Source: Acidobacteriota bacterium
Lineage (GTDB): Bacteria; Acidobacteriota; Terriglobia; Terriglobales; Acidobacteriaceae
Assembly: GCA_013289685.1 (NCBI GenBank)
Contig: JABCZL010000010.1
Location: forward strand, 62,001 to 126,000
Reading direction: 5' to 3'
Length of the DNA stretch: 64,000 bases
Shown here: positions 16,073 to 24,510 of the stretch, in pieces
How positions within the stretch are numbered: the stretch's first letter is position 1
Layout of the letters: every line of letters begins with the position of its first letter
Position numbers and translations under genes: made by a program
The notes under the pieces: generated by a model
What the model was told of the DNA's origin: nothing
Seen by the model: only the letters and a program-made list of their open reading frames with translations
Database searches by the model: none

Positions 16073-18796
16073 TCATTGTTTCAGGTCAGCGGGCCAGTTG
16101 GTGATCAGGGTGAGGGGTTCGGTGATGGATTGTGGCAGGACGGTATTCATCACGAATTTCTTGCCGTCGACGGAGACCGTGTAAGGTCCCGAGGCAATGC
16201 CCACGGTGGTGGCTTTGAACAGGGCGTGGGGCGCGCCCAGTTGCAGGCTGGCGCCCTTCTGGCTAACGTCCACAGCCATGATCTGCCCATCATTCGAAAT
16301 GAAGAAAAGTTCTTTGCCATCCTTCCGCCAGTTTGGCCTCGATCCCCCGGCGGTTGATACCTGCCAGCGGCCGGCGCCGCTGGGGAAAGGCTGGATGTAA
16401 ACCTCCATGCGGCCAGTCTCACTATTGGCATAGGCCAGCCATTTGCCGTCGGGCGAGAAAGAGGGCGTGACGTCCGGGAAATTCGTGGCTACCACCGGAA
16501 ACGGTTTTTGCTCGCCGGACTTATCCGGGAACATAGGCAGCGCCCAGATATCAAAGCCAGTATTCGATTTCGGATCGCGCCGCATGTAGGCGATGTAGCG
16601 GCCATCCAGGGAGATGGAAAAAGGAATGTTGACTATAGCGGGGGTTTCCAGCAGCTTCTCTTTGCTGCCTGTGCCGTCGGCGTTTTGCCGGTAGATAGAG
16701 TCCGTAGCGCCACTGGGCCCATAGTTAAAGACCATGGATTTTCCGTCGGGCCACCAGACGGGGCTGCCGCTGTAAAGTGGGCCAAAGGTGAGGCGGGTCT
16801 TGGTGTGGCGGGCGAGGTCCACCACCCAGATGTCGCCGATGCCGTTGGTTTCCAGGGTAAACGCTAACTTGCCGGCATCGGGGGAAAGCGCGGGATTGTA
16901 GTAATCGGCGGTGTCGGGCAGCACGGGCTCGCCCTGCTTGCCGGCAGCATCGAACCAGAAGAGTTGAGAGCCGCCGCCGGCCGCGCCATGCTGGTAAAGC
17001 AGTTCGCCGTTTGCGGAGGCCGTCAGGACGCTGCGCCAGATGTCAGTATTGACGGCGACATGGTCGGCCAGGGGCTTGGCTTCACCGTCCAACACCAGAC
17101 TGCGCGGGTTGAAACGTTGCGCCATCAGAGTGTTGTCGCGCACGAACAATAGATATCCCGGGGCCGTGTAGATGGCGTTGGAATCGTTGCGCAGCAGCAG
17201 CTTGCGCTCTTTGGAATCGATCGAGGCCAGATAGATGCCGCTGTCCGCGCTCGTCGCGCCATGGGCGAAGTAGAGAAAGTGTTTGCCATCGGGAAGAAAA
17301 TCGGGCCAGCGATGGGAAGTCTCCTTGGCGTCTAGCGTGGTCAGGGCGACGCGCGTGCCCCCAGCGGCATCGACGCGCGCAAGGCCCGCAGTGGAATCCG
17401 GCGCGAAAACGATGGTGCCGGTGCTGTTCCACGCTCCTCCGCGTCCGCCGGGAGCGTCGCAAAGGGCCTGTGGAGGACCGCCGCTGACGTCGACCTTGTT
17501 CAGCTTGGCCGCGGCGAAGAACGCCACGTACCGGCTGTCGGTGGACCAGAACGGGTAGGTTGCGCCCTCGGTTCCGGACATGGGCTGCGCGACCGCGGAG
17601 TTCAGCGGCCGGATCCAAAGCATTTGCTTGCCGTCTGTGTTCTTGGCTACGAAGGCGATTCGCAGCCCGTCCGGCGAGAGCACCGGCGGGCCCGACGTGT
17701 TACCGGTCAGCAGGAAAGTGGTTTTCTCGGGCGCGAGGATGTAGGAGTGAACCGAGACCTGCGGCGCGCGCGAGGATTGTAAGTAGGCGAGCGCGAACGC
17801 GATGGTGGCAATGGCAAGCATTGCCGCGGCCGCCCACGGCAGCCAGGACCGCCGTGCCGGCACAACTAGGGACGCCGGTGATGGAGTTAGCGGGGCCTCG
17901 ACGATCGCCTGCAACTGCAGTTTCAGATCGTGCGCGGTCTGGATGCGCTCGTCAGGATCTTTGTCGAGGCAGAGGCGGATGACGCGGTCCAATCCCGGTG
18001 GTGTCTGGGGACGCAGAATACTGACCGACGGCGGGTCCACGGCGAGAATCTGCCCCACGATGCTGGCCTGCGTCTTGCCTTCGAAGGTGCGCTTGCCCGT
18101 GACCATCTCGAACAGCATCACGCCGAAGGAGAAGATGTCGGAGCGGGCGTCGGCCTCGATGCCCTGGATCTGCTCGGGCGACATGTATTGGACCGTCCCG
18201 ATCACCGCTCCGGCGGTGGAAAGCGGTGTGGTGGGCGACGGGGAGGGCATGGTCTGCGTGAGGGCCGCGGCGAAAACAGAAGGTGACCTGCCGCTTCCTG
18301 TCCCAGACGCGACCGTCGCGCCGAGCGGCTTCGCCAGACCGAAATCGAGAAGCTTGGCGCCGGACTTTGTGAGCATCACGTTGCCGGGCTTAAGATCGCG
18401 ATGCACGACTCCGGCGCGATGGGCTTTTTCGAGAGCATCGGCAATCTCGATGGCGATGGTCAGAATTTGTTCGGGAGCGAGAGGCCCCTTCCTCAATCGC
18501 TCGGCCAGAGACTCGCCTTGCAGGAACTCCATCACCAGGTAGTCGATGGGGCCCTCGTTTCCCACATCGTGGAGCACGCAGATATGTGGATGCTGAAGCT
18601 GGGAGATGATCTTAGCCTCACGTTCGAAACGGGCCCGCAGCTCGGCGCTTCCCACCAGTTGAGCGTTCAGTACTTTGATCGCAACCGTGCGTTCCAATCG
18701 CGTGTCGCGAGCGCGATACACTTCGCCCATGCCACCCGCGCCGAGCGGCGATTCGATTTCGTAGGGGCCAAGTCTCGTACCAGAGGTCAGAGCCAT
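16073..18796 (-). CDS. Transmembrane Ser/Thr protein kinase with C-terminal beta-propeller
   Basis: A 907-residue paralogue of the kinase at 13310-16000 with the same plan and nearly the same numbering: G-A-G-G-M-G-E-V-Y (19-27), K41, H-R-D-L-K-P-G-N (132-139), D151-F-G, one membrane helix at about 317-337 (P-W-A-A-A-A-M-L-A-I) and a PD40/TolB-like propeller for the rest. The kinase halves are clearly more alike than the propellers, as expected if the sensor parts have diverged. ATG at 18796 is chosen: an in-frame TTG four codons upstream overlaps the TATAAT box. No regulator or substrate gene is adjacent, so its target is unknown. Confidence 0.95.
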   Translation of the reverse strand: MALTSGTRLGPYEIESPLGAGGMGEVYRARDTRLERTVAIKVLNAQLVGSAELRARFEREAKIISQLQHPHICVLHDVGNEGPIDYLVMEFLQGESLAERLRKGPLAPEQILTIAIEIADALEKAHRAGVVHRDLKPGNVMLTKSGAKLLDFGLAKPLGATVASGTGSGRSPSVFAAALTQTMPSPSPTTPLSTAGAVIGTVQYMSPEQIQGIEADARSDIFSFGVMLFEMVTGKRTFEGKTQASIVGQILAVDPPSVSILRPQTPPGLDRVIRLCLDKDPDERIQTAHDLKLQLQAIVEAPLTPSPASLVVPARRSWLPWAAAAMLAIATIAFALAYLQSSRAPQVSVHSYILAPEKTTFLLTGNTSGPPVLSPDGLRIAFVAKNTDGKQMLWIRPLNSAVAQPMSGTEGATYPFWSTDSRYVAFFAAAKLNKVDVSGGPPQALCDAPGGRGGAWNSTGTIVFAPDSTAGLARVDAAGGTRVALTTLDAKETSHRWPDFLPDGKHFLYFAHGATSADSGIYLASIDSKERKLLLRNDSNAIYTAPGYLLFVRDNTLMAQRFNPRSLVLDGEAKPLADHVAVNTDIWRSVLTASANGELLYQHGAAGGGSQLFWFDAAGKQGEPVLPDTADYYNPALSPDAGKLAFTLETNGIGDIWVVDLARHTKTRLTFGPLYSGSPVWWPDGKSMVFNYGPSGATDSIYRQNADGTGSKEKLLETPAIVNIPFSISLDGRYIAYMRRDPKSNTGFDIWALPMFPDKSGEQKPFPVVATNFPDVTPSFSPDGKWLAYANSETGRMEVYIQPFPSGAGRWQVSTAGGSRPNWRKDGKELFFISNDGQIMAVDVSQKGASLQLGAPHALFKATTVGIASGPYTVSVDGKKFVMNTVLPQSITEPLTLITNWPADLKQ

Positions 18797-18807
18797 GCGT
18801 GGGCGCA

Positions 18808-18813
18808 ATTATA
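18808..18813 (-). promoter_or_regulatory. -10 box TATAAT of the second kinase gene
   Basis: A perfect TATAAT on the minus strand, 11 nt before the ATG at 18796, as for the first kinase. It predicts a leader of about 5 nt. No clear -35 is seen. Confidence 0.6.
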
Positions 18814-18924
18814 GCGTGCGCAGCAGGGAGATGACGCGACGCTTGTCCGATTGGTCTCAGCCCTTGAGAATAGGAATTTTCCTAGCAGAGCCGTTGCCGA
18901 GATCACACCCGCGCGGGGTGCTTC

Positions 18925-18966
18925 GACTCCGTGAGATCGACTCCGTGAGATCGACTCCGTGAGATG
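18925..18966. repeat. 14-bp tandem repeat, three copies
   Basis: GACTCCGTGAGATC is repeated three times head to tail (the last copy ends in G). It runs directly into the hairpin at 18959-18989, sharing GTGAGAT with its left arm. Confidence 0.8.
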
Positions 18967-18989
18967 GTCCGCTTCGCGGACCATCTCAC
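18959..18989. repeat. Strong 14-bp hairpin
   Basis: Arms GTGAGATGGTCCGC and GCGGACCATCTCAC are perfect complements around a 3-nt TTC loop. There is no T-run on either side, so it is not a standard intrinsic terminator, although it lies between the end of the bla-type operon and the kinase gene. Confidence 0.75.
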
Positions 18990-19029
18990 TGGCGCTCAGC
19001 CTGATAACCCGGGCATCGCAATCGCACTC

Positions 19030-19189
19030 TCAAATTTCCGCCGGCCTCGCCACGTGATCGATGACGAGAATCTCCATCGGTGCTTTTTGCGGCTCGAGTT
19101 TCAGCCACAGCGGTTCCTGAATCGCGGTAAAGAGCGAAGCTTCGGGCGAGGCTGTGCTCCCAGTCTCTGGCCGAGCTCCTTCCGTCCCT
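19030..19189 (-). pseudogene. Remnant of a DUF3738 (TIGR03435) C-terminus
   Basis: The minus strand reads S-L-F-T-A-I-Q-E-P-L-W-L-K-L-E-P-Q-K-A-P and then M-E-I-L-V-I-D-H-V-A-R-P before a stop. This matches the end of the DUF3738 domain in the intact gene next door (L-F-T-A-L-E-E-Q-L-G-L-K-L-E-P-Q-A-A-P-M-E). Upstream of about 19189 the frame meets a stop and similarity ends. It is a decayed partial copy, either a tandem duplication of the 3' part or the stub of a deleted neighbour. Confidence 0.75.
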
Positions 19190-19205
19190 TACGCGAGAAC
19201 TCGGC

Positions 19206-21386
19206 TTACTGCTGGAGTGTGAAGTTCACCTGCAGTTGGGTTTCGACCTCGACTGGTTCGCCGTTTAGCAGGTAGGGCTCGTACTTCCACTGTTTGACGG
19301 CCTCGATCGCGGATGGGGCTAGCATCGGGTGTCCGCTAATTATCTGGAGGTTCTCGACGTCTCCATCCTTGCTGATAGTCGCATCCAAAACTACCGTCCC
19401 CTGGAGGTGCGCCTGGCGCGCTGTCTCAGGATAGTCGGGAGGTACTTTTTTCAGGACAAGGCCATTCATCACTTCCCCCGGCACGCGAACGGGCGTCGAC
19501 CCTTCTGATGGCTCTACGGTAGGTTTCTCGACATGATCGATGACGAGAATCTCCATGGGAGCTGCCTGCGGTTCCAGCTTCAGCCCGAGCTGTTCCTCAA
19601 GCGCCGTGAACAGCGTAGGCTCAGAAGAGGCCGACGACGTGCCCTCGGTGACTGGAGTGCTTCCCATCAACTTCGTCATTCCAGCTTCGCGTTGCCCCGG
19701 CGTCCACCGCAGGGAAAAGTCGTAGTTGCCCTTGAGCCCGGTTTTATCCAGAACGGTGTGGCCCAGTTGCCACGACAGTTGTTCTACCAGAGGTTCCAGG
19801 GTAGTCCCTTGATCGATTAACTCGCCCGGGCCCATATGCATCATGCCGGTTCCGGTGCGACCGTTCGGACCCTTGAATCCATTGGGGTAGCTGTCTCCAG
19901 GTTTCGCCTCCTGCAGTTTGGGCCCGCCCTCCGCGACGACCAGTTCGTAGACTTGGACGTCTTTCATCTGCCGGTGCAGAGTCATCTGGAAGCGGTCCGC
20001 CAAAAGCGCCTGCAGCATCAACCGAAGGTGCTGAATCCCAATACCGCCTGCATCTTTCGGCGTATCCTCGACCGGCGAGTCTGGCAGCTTCACGTCGATG
20101 TCGTATTTTTCCGAGTTGACCCAGTCCGGAGCTCCCGAGATCAGATCGGCCTGGACTCCATAGGCCACTCCAATCACCGTCTGCAACGTAGCACCCTGCG
20201 CGGTAAACCCGTGAGGCGAAAACATGATCCCGACGTGCTCTTTCACACCGTTCACAGATCTGTGCGGTTGGATCGAAGCGGATTTGTATGCAGGTGCGGC
20301 GGCAACCGCATTTTCAGCCTGCCCCTGGGCCCGCATTCGTGGTGCATTCGCCAGACCGAACACGATCGGCAATGCGAGGGCGAGCACTCCCGCGGTGCTG
20401 AGCAACAGTTTTCTTCCGAAATCCAGTTTTCGTGCAATTCGCTCGGTCATGATGTTCACCATCCTCTTTTTAAGATCGGACCCCGTCACCCCAGACACGC
20501 AAGCCAGCGGAGATCCCACGCAGAATTCACATACTTTCAAAATGCTCTCGGCATAGACCTGCCGTTCGCTGCCCAGTTCCACGACTTCCTCGTCGCAGGC
20601 GCGCTCGCGCTCCTCGACCATCCGCGCCCCCAGCCACCACACCAAGGGATGGAACCAGAACAGCGCTTCGACCACCATGTGGACAGCGGCGGCCAGATTG
20701 TCGCGGCGGCGTACGTGCCAGACCTCGTGCGCGAGAATGGCCTCCAGATGCGCGGGCTCGAGGTGCTCGGAAATTCCTTCCGGCCAGATCAATACCGGCC
20801 GTGCAATGCCGAAGATTCCCGGTTCCAGAGAAGCGCGCGACAACACGATTTCAATCGGCCTTCGGAGGCCCGCCATGCGTTCCTGCCGGCGGAGTGCATC
20901 GACTTCCGGTCCTTCCTGCAATGGCGCTGCCTCTCGCATCGCGGTGGAAACGCGCCGCCAGCGCGCGCACCATACGAAGAGCACCACCGCGCATCCGCAC
21001 AACCAGGTTGCGAGGAAGATCCCGGGAATCCAATGCTGCAGACCGGACACGACCGCGGGACCAGCCGGCGAGGTGACCGTCATCGGCATTGCCGGCAACG
21101 AGAAGGGCTGGCCGATCTCTTCCATGGCTACGTACAGACCGCCGTTCGCTGCGGGCGAAGAGTGGGACCATGCCAGAAAGCTGCCGGTGGTGACCAGCAG
21201 CGAAAACGGAACCAGAAATTTCACCGACGCCGCCAGCCAGAGCCAGTAGCGGGCACGCGCGTGATTCTTGCGCAAAACGAACGTCAGCAATGCGACAGCG
21301 GCGGCAAACAGCGTCGACTGCCACAAATGATTGCCCAGTCCCGGGGCCAAACCTCTCCACAGTGCGGACAAATGTGCTGGCGTCAT
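19206..21386 (-). CDS. BlaR1-like M56 metallopeptidase fused to DUF3738 and TonB C-terminal domain
   Basis: A 726-residue membrane protein and last gene of a BlaI-type operon. The N-terminal part (about 1-290) is an M56 integral-membrane peptidase with several hydrophobic segments and the zinc motif H-E-V-W-H (about 218-222), followed by E-R-E-R-A-C-D-E. A further membrane helix (about 310-335) leads to a DUF3738/TIGR03435 domain (about 345-610; S-A-S-I-Q-P, L-L-A-D-R-F-Q-M-T-L-H-R, V-L-D-K-T-G-L-x-G-x-Y-D-F). The C-terminus (about 635-726) is a TonB-type domain (P-P-D-Y-P-E-T-A-R, G-x-V-V-L-D-A, W-K-Y-E-P). BlaR1 normally ends in a beta-lactam sensor domain; here that is replaced. Inference: it senses an envelope signal and triggers BlaI cleavage. 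Start ATG 21386 overlaps the upstream stop by ATGA. Confidence 0.9.
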   Translation of the reverse strand: MTPAHLSALWRGLAPGLGNHLWQSTLFAAAVALLTFVLRKNHARARYWLWLAASVKFLVPFSLLVTTGSFLAWSHSSPAANGGLYVAMEEIGQPFSLPAMPMTVTSPAGPAVVSGLQHWIPGIFLATWLCGCAVVLFVWCARWRRVSTAMREAAPLQEGPEVDALRRQERMAGLRRPIEIVLSRASLEPGIFGIARPVLIWPEGISEHLEPAHLEAILAHEVWHVRRRDNLAAAVHMVVEALFWFHPLVWWLGARMVEERERACDEEVVELGSERQVYAESILKVCEFCVGSPLACVSGVTGSDLKKRMVNIMTERIARKLDFGRKLLLSTAGVLALALPIVFGLANAPRMRAQGQAENAVAAAPAYKSASIQPHRSVNGVKEHVGIMFSPHGFTAQGATLQTVIGVAYGVQADLISGAPDWVNSEKYDIDVKLPDSPVEDTPKDAGGIGIQHLRLMLQALLADRFQMTLHRQMKDVQVYELVVAEGGPKLQEAKPGDSYPNGFKGPNGRTGTGMMHMGPGELIDQGTTLEPLVEQLSWQLGHTVLDKTGLKGNYDFSLRWTPGQREAGMTKLMGSTPVTEGTSSASSEPTLFTALEEQLGLKLEPQAAPMEILVIDHVEKPTVEPSEGSTPVRVPGEVMNGLVLKKVPPDYPETARQAHLQGTVVLDATISKDGDVENLQIISGHPMLAPSAIEAVKQWKYEPYLLNGEPVEVETQLQVNFTLQQ

Positions 21387-22873
21387 TGTGATTTTTCCTT
21401 TGGTTTGAGATCGACGGGAAGTGGCAATCGGTTCGTGACGAAGTCTGAGATCCGCGTGGCAGCGGGTGGATCCATATTGGCCAGCACGGCGACGACGTAG
21501 CCGGGACCGGGGCAGATCTCCAAGGCTCCATTCATTCCGGGAGCGCCACCCCCATGACCGAAGCATCGCGTGCCGTTAATCTTGTGGTCTCCGAAACCGT
21601 AGGCATACGTGTTGTCTGGAGTGCCCGCCTTGCCCGTGGTTAGCAGCTCGGTGTAGTGCGGATTGAGTAGCTTGCTCTCTTGCAGAGCATCCGCAAACTT
21701 CACCAGATCTTCGACTGAGGAATAACCGCCGCCCGCTGACGTCCCGCGGAAGGGCAGCGTGTCGGTATTCGGCTGTCCTTCCGGACTGTGCATTTTCGTG
21801 TATCCGATGCTGCGATCCGCGACCGCCTTCTCTTCCGGCTCCGAGCCGCTGGAAGTCATGCCTGCCGGAATGTAGATGTGTTCCCGAACGTAGTCGTAGT
21901 AGCTTTGGCCGCTGACTTTCTCGATGATCACACCGAGCAGAATGAAGCCGTAGTTGCTGTACTCCCAGCGACTGCCCGGGTCGAATTCGGGGGCGCGATT
22001 TCCATAGAGCTTGACGTAGTCCTGCAGCGTGCGAAGTTCGAGCCGATGCGCTTCAAACTCAGGACCAAAGATGTCGCCCGTACCGCCAGTATGGGTCAGC
22101 AGCTGATGGATTGTGACTTTCGCGGCGACGTCTTTGTTGGGATAGTCCGTGAGGTATTTTCCCAGAGGATCGTTGAGTCCCAGCTTGCCCACCTGCACCA
22201 ACTGCAAGATCGAAACGGCCGTAAACATTTTGTTCATGGAGCCGATGCGAAAGCGCGTTCTCAGCGTGTTCGGTACTTTGTGTTCTCGATCGGCGAGGCC
22301 ATACGCCTCGGCAAAAATCGGCTTGCCATTTTGGGCGACCAGCACCGCACCGGCCAAGCTGCCTGCCTCCGCATCCGCATCCAGCTTCTTTCTCAGGGCC
22401 GCGGTCAACTCGCTTTCGCTCATACGTGGAAGGGCGAACTCGGCAGGCCGCGGAACAGCTTCCAGGTCCATACTGAGGATGCGATGGGGCTCGGCCGCGT
22501 CGGTCTCCAGAGTAAGTCGCGCAAACTGATCGGAGCTCCCCTCCTGCACGAGAACAGTCAATTTTGTCGAAGTAGATGTTTCCACTTTCCTGAGTTCAAA
22601 GCCGCCCGTTTGTTGCCGAAATCGCAACCCCTGTTCCAAGCTCTCCAGTCTTGATGGAAAGTTCTTTTGCAGGAAGTCGCGGTAAGCGTCCCGATCCCCG
22701 CGGTTGAAAGCCTCCAGCCAGGCGGCACATTGGTGGGCGGCAGGTGTATCCGGGAGTTGCACCTGCGCAGCGAGAACGCCCAACAGAAGTAGCAACGCAG
22801 AAAGCAGTCCGCTGAGACGGTTGATTGCCACCCGAAGGACCCATCGTTTCAAGGACAAGCTTGCCGGTGTCAT
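21383..22873 (-). CDS. Serine hydrolase of the class C beta-lactamase / PBP4* superfamily
   Basis: A 496-residue exported protein. After an N-terminal membrane/signal segment (S-G-L-L-S-A-L-L-L-L-L-G-V) comes a region of about 130 residues resembling an NTF2-like/DUF fold. The hydrolase domain (about 165-480) has the S-M-N-K motif (nucleophile Ser about 211, Lys about 214), Y-S-N (about 304) and H-G-G-G (about 437), the set expected for SxxK/YxN/KTG-like enzymes of class C. True beta-lactamase, esterase or D-amino-peptidase activity cannot be separated by eye. It lies between blaI and the M56 gene, sharing ATGA with both, so it is the likely effector of the regulatory pair. Confidence 0.9.
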   Translation of the reverse strand: MTPASLSLKRWVLRVAINRLSGLLSALLLLLGVLAAQVQLPDTPAAHQCAAWLEAFNRGDRDAYRDFLQKNFPSRLESLEQGLRFRQQTGGFELRKVETSTSTKLTVLVQEGSSDQFARLTLETDAAEPHRILSMDLEAVPRPAEFALPRMSESELTAALRKKLDADAEAGSLAGAVLVAQNGKPIFAEAYGLADREHKVPNTLRTRFRIGSMNKMFTAVSILQLVQVGKLGLNDPLGKYLTDYPNKDVAAKVTIHQLLTHTGGTGDIFGPEFEAHRLELRTLQDYVKLYGNRAPEFDPGSRWEYSNYGFILLGVIIEKVSGQSYYDYVREHIYIPAGMTSSGSEPEEKAVADRSIGYTKMHSPEGQPNTDTLPFRGTSAGGGYSSVEDLVKFADALQESKLLNPHYTELLTTGKAGTPDNTYAYGFGDHKINGTRCFGHGGGAPGMNGALEICPGPGYVVAVLANMDPPAATRISDFVTNRLPLPVDLKPKEKSQ

Positions 22874-23256
22874 TTTGCTTTGTCCTTTCTCTCCAGCTTG
22901 CGGAGCGTCCTCTCGGCTTCCTTCACATCTTCCAGCGTGAGTTGGCCCGATTCGATCAGATGCGCCATCACCGGCTGTGTGCGGCCGCCGAACAGGGCCA
23001 GCAGATCGTCGATCAACTTGCTCTGCGCCGCGTCACGGGAAACCGCCGCCGCAAAAATGTGAAAGTTTCCGACTTTCCTGACGCGGCGCACCGCCTTCTT
23101 CCCTTCCAACCGGTATACCGTGGTTTGCACGGTCGTGTATGCGGGCCGGTTTTTCTCGGGGAAGGCATCCTGAATCTCGCGGATGGAGGCTTCGCCGCGG
23201 GTCCACAGCGTTTCCATGATCTGCAGTTCCAGCTTGGCTAATTTCGGTCCGGCCAT
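22870..23256 (-). CDS. blaI: BlaI/MecI/CopY family repressor
   Basis: A 128-residue winged-helix repressor with the family pattern: M-A-G-P-K-L-A-K-L-E-L-Q-I-M-E-T-L-W near the start, recognition-helix region R-P-A-Y-T-T-V-Q-T-T-V-Y-R-L, wing K-V-G-N-F-H-I-F, then a dimerising tail. ATG at 23256 is preferred to longer readings because GGAG stands 9 nt upstream and the family starts here. It is the first gene of the operon with the serine hydrolase and the M56 protein. A BlaI-type operator overlaps its own promoter, so it should repress the whole operon; derepression would follow cleavage triggered by the M56 protein, as known for BlaR1/BlaI. Confidence 0.93.
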   Translation of the reverse strand: MAGPKLAKLELQIMETLWTRGEASIREIQDAFPEKNRPAYTTVQTTVYRLEGKKAVRRVRKVGNFHIFAAAVSRDAAQSKLIDDLLALFGGRTQPVMAHLIESGQLTLEDVKEAERTLRKLERKDKAK

Positions 23257-23279
23257 GTCATCTCCTATCAGTGTATGCA

Positions 23280-23309
23280 GTATTACTACATGTGTAGTTT
23301 TCATGTCAA
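23280..23309 (-). promoter_or_regulatory. Promoter and BlaI-type operator of the bla-like operon
   Basis: On the minus strand TTGACA (23304-23309) and TAATAC (23280-23285) are 18 nt apart. Inside the spacer is ACTACA-TG-TGTAGT (23285-23298), which has the TACA-N2-TGTA core of BlaI/MecI operators. Repressor binding here would block RNA polymerase directly. Confidence 0.85.
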
Positions 23310-23441
23310 GTCTTTTTTCTACGACTTGCCAGCGCCTGCCAGAGGTGTCTTGCGGTCCAACCCCCAAAAGCCGCCACCAGCGGCCCATTGCGCCGGGTTA
23401 CGTTTCCGGATATACTCCCGCATTCTCTGGGAGGAGAACGA

Positions 23442-24257
23442 ATGACTCCACAACGCACTCGGATGTGCGGATCGCGCCAGTTGGCCGCCGCGATCCTTTT
23501 CTTCAGCTTGGCGGCGGTCTCAGGCCTGCATGCGCAGGTCACGAATGCCTCGTTATCCGGCACCTACACTTTTCAACTCGGCTCGGCCGACGGCTACGCC
23601 GCTCAGTTCAACATGTTCGGCCAGCAGGTGGGATTCTGCCCGAGCGCGACTTACAAAGTTCCTTTCGGCTATTACTGCTACTTCAACCCCACCGCATCGG
23701 ATCTGACCGCTGGCACCCTTGTGGCAGATGGAAACGGAAACATCGTCACGGGGAGCAGTTTCACAAACACCTTCGACCCCCAGGAATATCAGTGCGCCAA
23801 GAAATCCAACCCGGTAGCGGTCTGCCCTTACAAGGTGCCCTCCGGCAAGGTATGGAGCAGCACCACTGCCTACGGGGTTGGCGCATTGGTGGATTACACG
23901 GTAAGCGGCAAGGTGCTCACCTTCCAGGCCGTGAAGACTAACACCGGCATTGCGCCGAGTTCGAGCACCTGCTCCGCCACTGTGCAGCCGCCCAACTGCG
24001 ACTGGGACCAGGTCTACCAGTCGGCCGCGTCCGGCGTGACATCCACCAAGACTGACACCATGACCGGCACCTACACCACGCAGAGCAATGGCAGCGGCGT
24101 CATGCAGATAACGCCAACCGGCGCCAAAACCAGTTCGAGCTTTGTCATCCTTGTGCAGCCAACCCCGCTCGCGGTCGGACAGATCATCGCCGTGCAAGGC
24201 ATGTCCTTGATCAACAACGAAAATAACGCCACGGGAACGGCAGTGCGGGTGAAGTAG
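23442..24257 (+). CDS. Secreted protein of unknown function
   Basis: A 271-residue protein with a signal peptide (L-A-A-A-I-L-F-F-S-L-A-A-V-S-G-L-H-A-Q) and a mature part rich in Gly, Ser, Thr and aromatic residues, with four or more Cys that could pair (F-C-P-S, Y-Y-C-Y, Y-Q-C-A, S-T-C-S, P-N-C-D). The opening A-S-L-S-G-T-Y-T-F-Q-L is typical of a beta-sandwich/barrel lipocalin-like start seen in acidobacterial secreted proteins. ATG at 23442 follows GGGAGGAG. No enzyme motif is recognised. It is divergent from blaI; the 185-bp gap holds the blaI promoter. Confidence 0.75.
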   Translation: MTPQRTRMCGSRQLAAAILFFSLAAVSGLHAQVTNASLSGTYTFQLGSADGYAAQFNMFGQQVGFCPSATYKVPFGYYCYFNPTASDLTAGTLVADGNGNIVTGSSFTNTFDPQEYQCAKKSNPVAVCPYKVPSGKVWSSTTAYGVGALVDYTVSGKVLTFQAVKTNTGIAPSSSTCSATVQPPNCDWDQVYQSAASGVTSTKTDTMTGTYTTQSNGSGVMQITPTGAKTSSSFVILVQPTPLAVGQIIAVQGMSLINNENNATGTAVRVK

Positions 24258-24412
24258 TTCGGTAGTGCGTCGGAGCAGGAGTTGCCGGCATAAATGAAGG
24301 TCGTTCAGAGAAATCTGGGCGGCCTTTTCCTTTTTTGACTTGCGCCGTCGGACCGCACCGTAACGTCGCAAAGAGCCTTAGAGATGATTTGCCTACGAAA
24401 TCCACAGGCAGT

Positions 24413-24428
24413 TGTGACATCGGTCACA
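24413..24428 (+). promoter_or_regulatory. CRP/FNR-family site before the 24.5-kb genes
   Basis: TGTGA-CATCGG-TCACA is a perfect match to the E. coli CRP consensus half sites. A -10-like TACGCT at 24451-24456 would put the transcription start near 24463, i.e. the site centre at about -42, the class II activator position. Confidence 0.65.
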
Positions 24429-24510
24429 GCTTTCGTCTGCATTCCTGTTCTACGCTGTACTGTTTCCCCGGTAACCCTCCGAGCAGACGTCACATTGTCG
24501 AGGTCTCCCC

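Noticed and set aside
18959-18989. Rho-independent terminator
   Set aside because: The stem is strong but no T-run follows on either strand.
19836-21500. Plus-strand frame of 554 codons opposite the M56 gene
   Set aside because: It is antisense to a protein with recognised M56, DUF3738 and TonB parts; its composition is Arg/His/Gln-rich.
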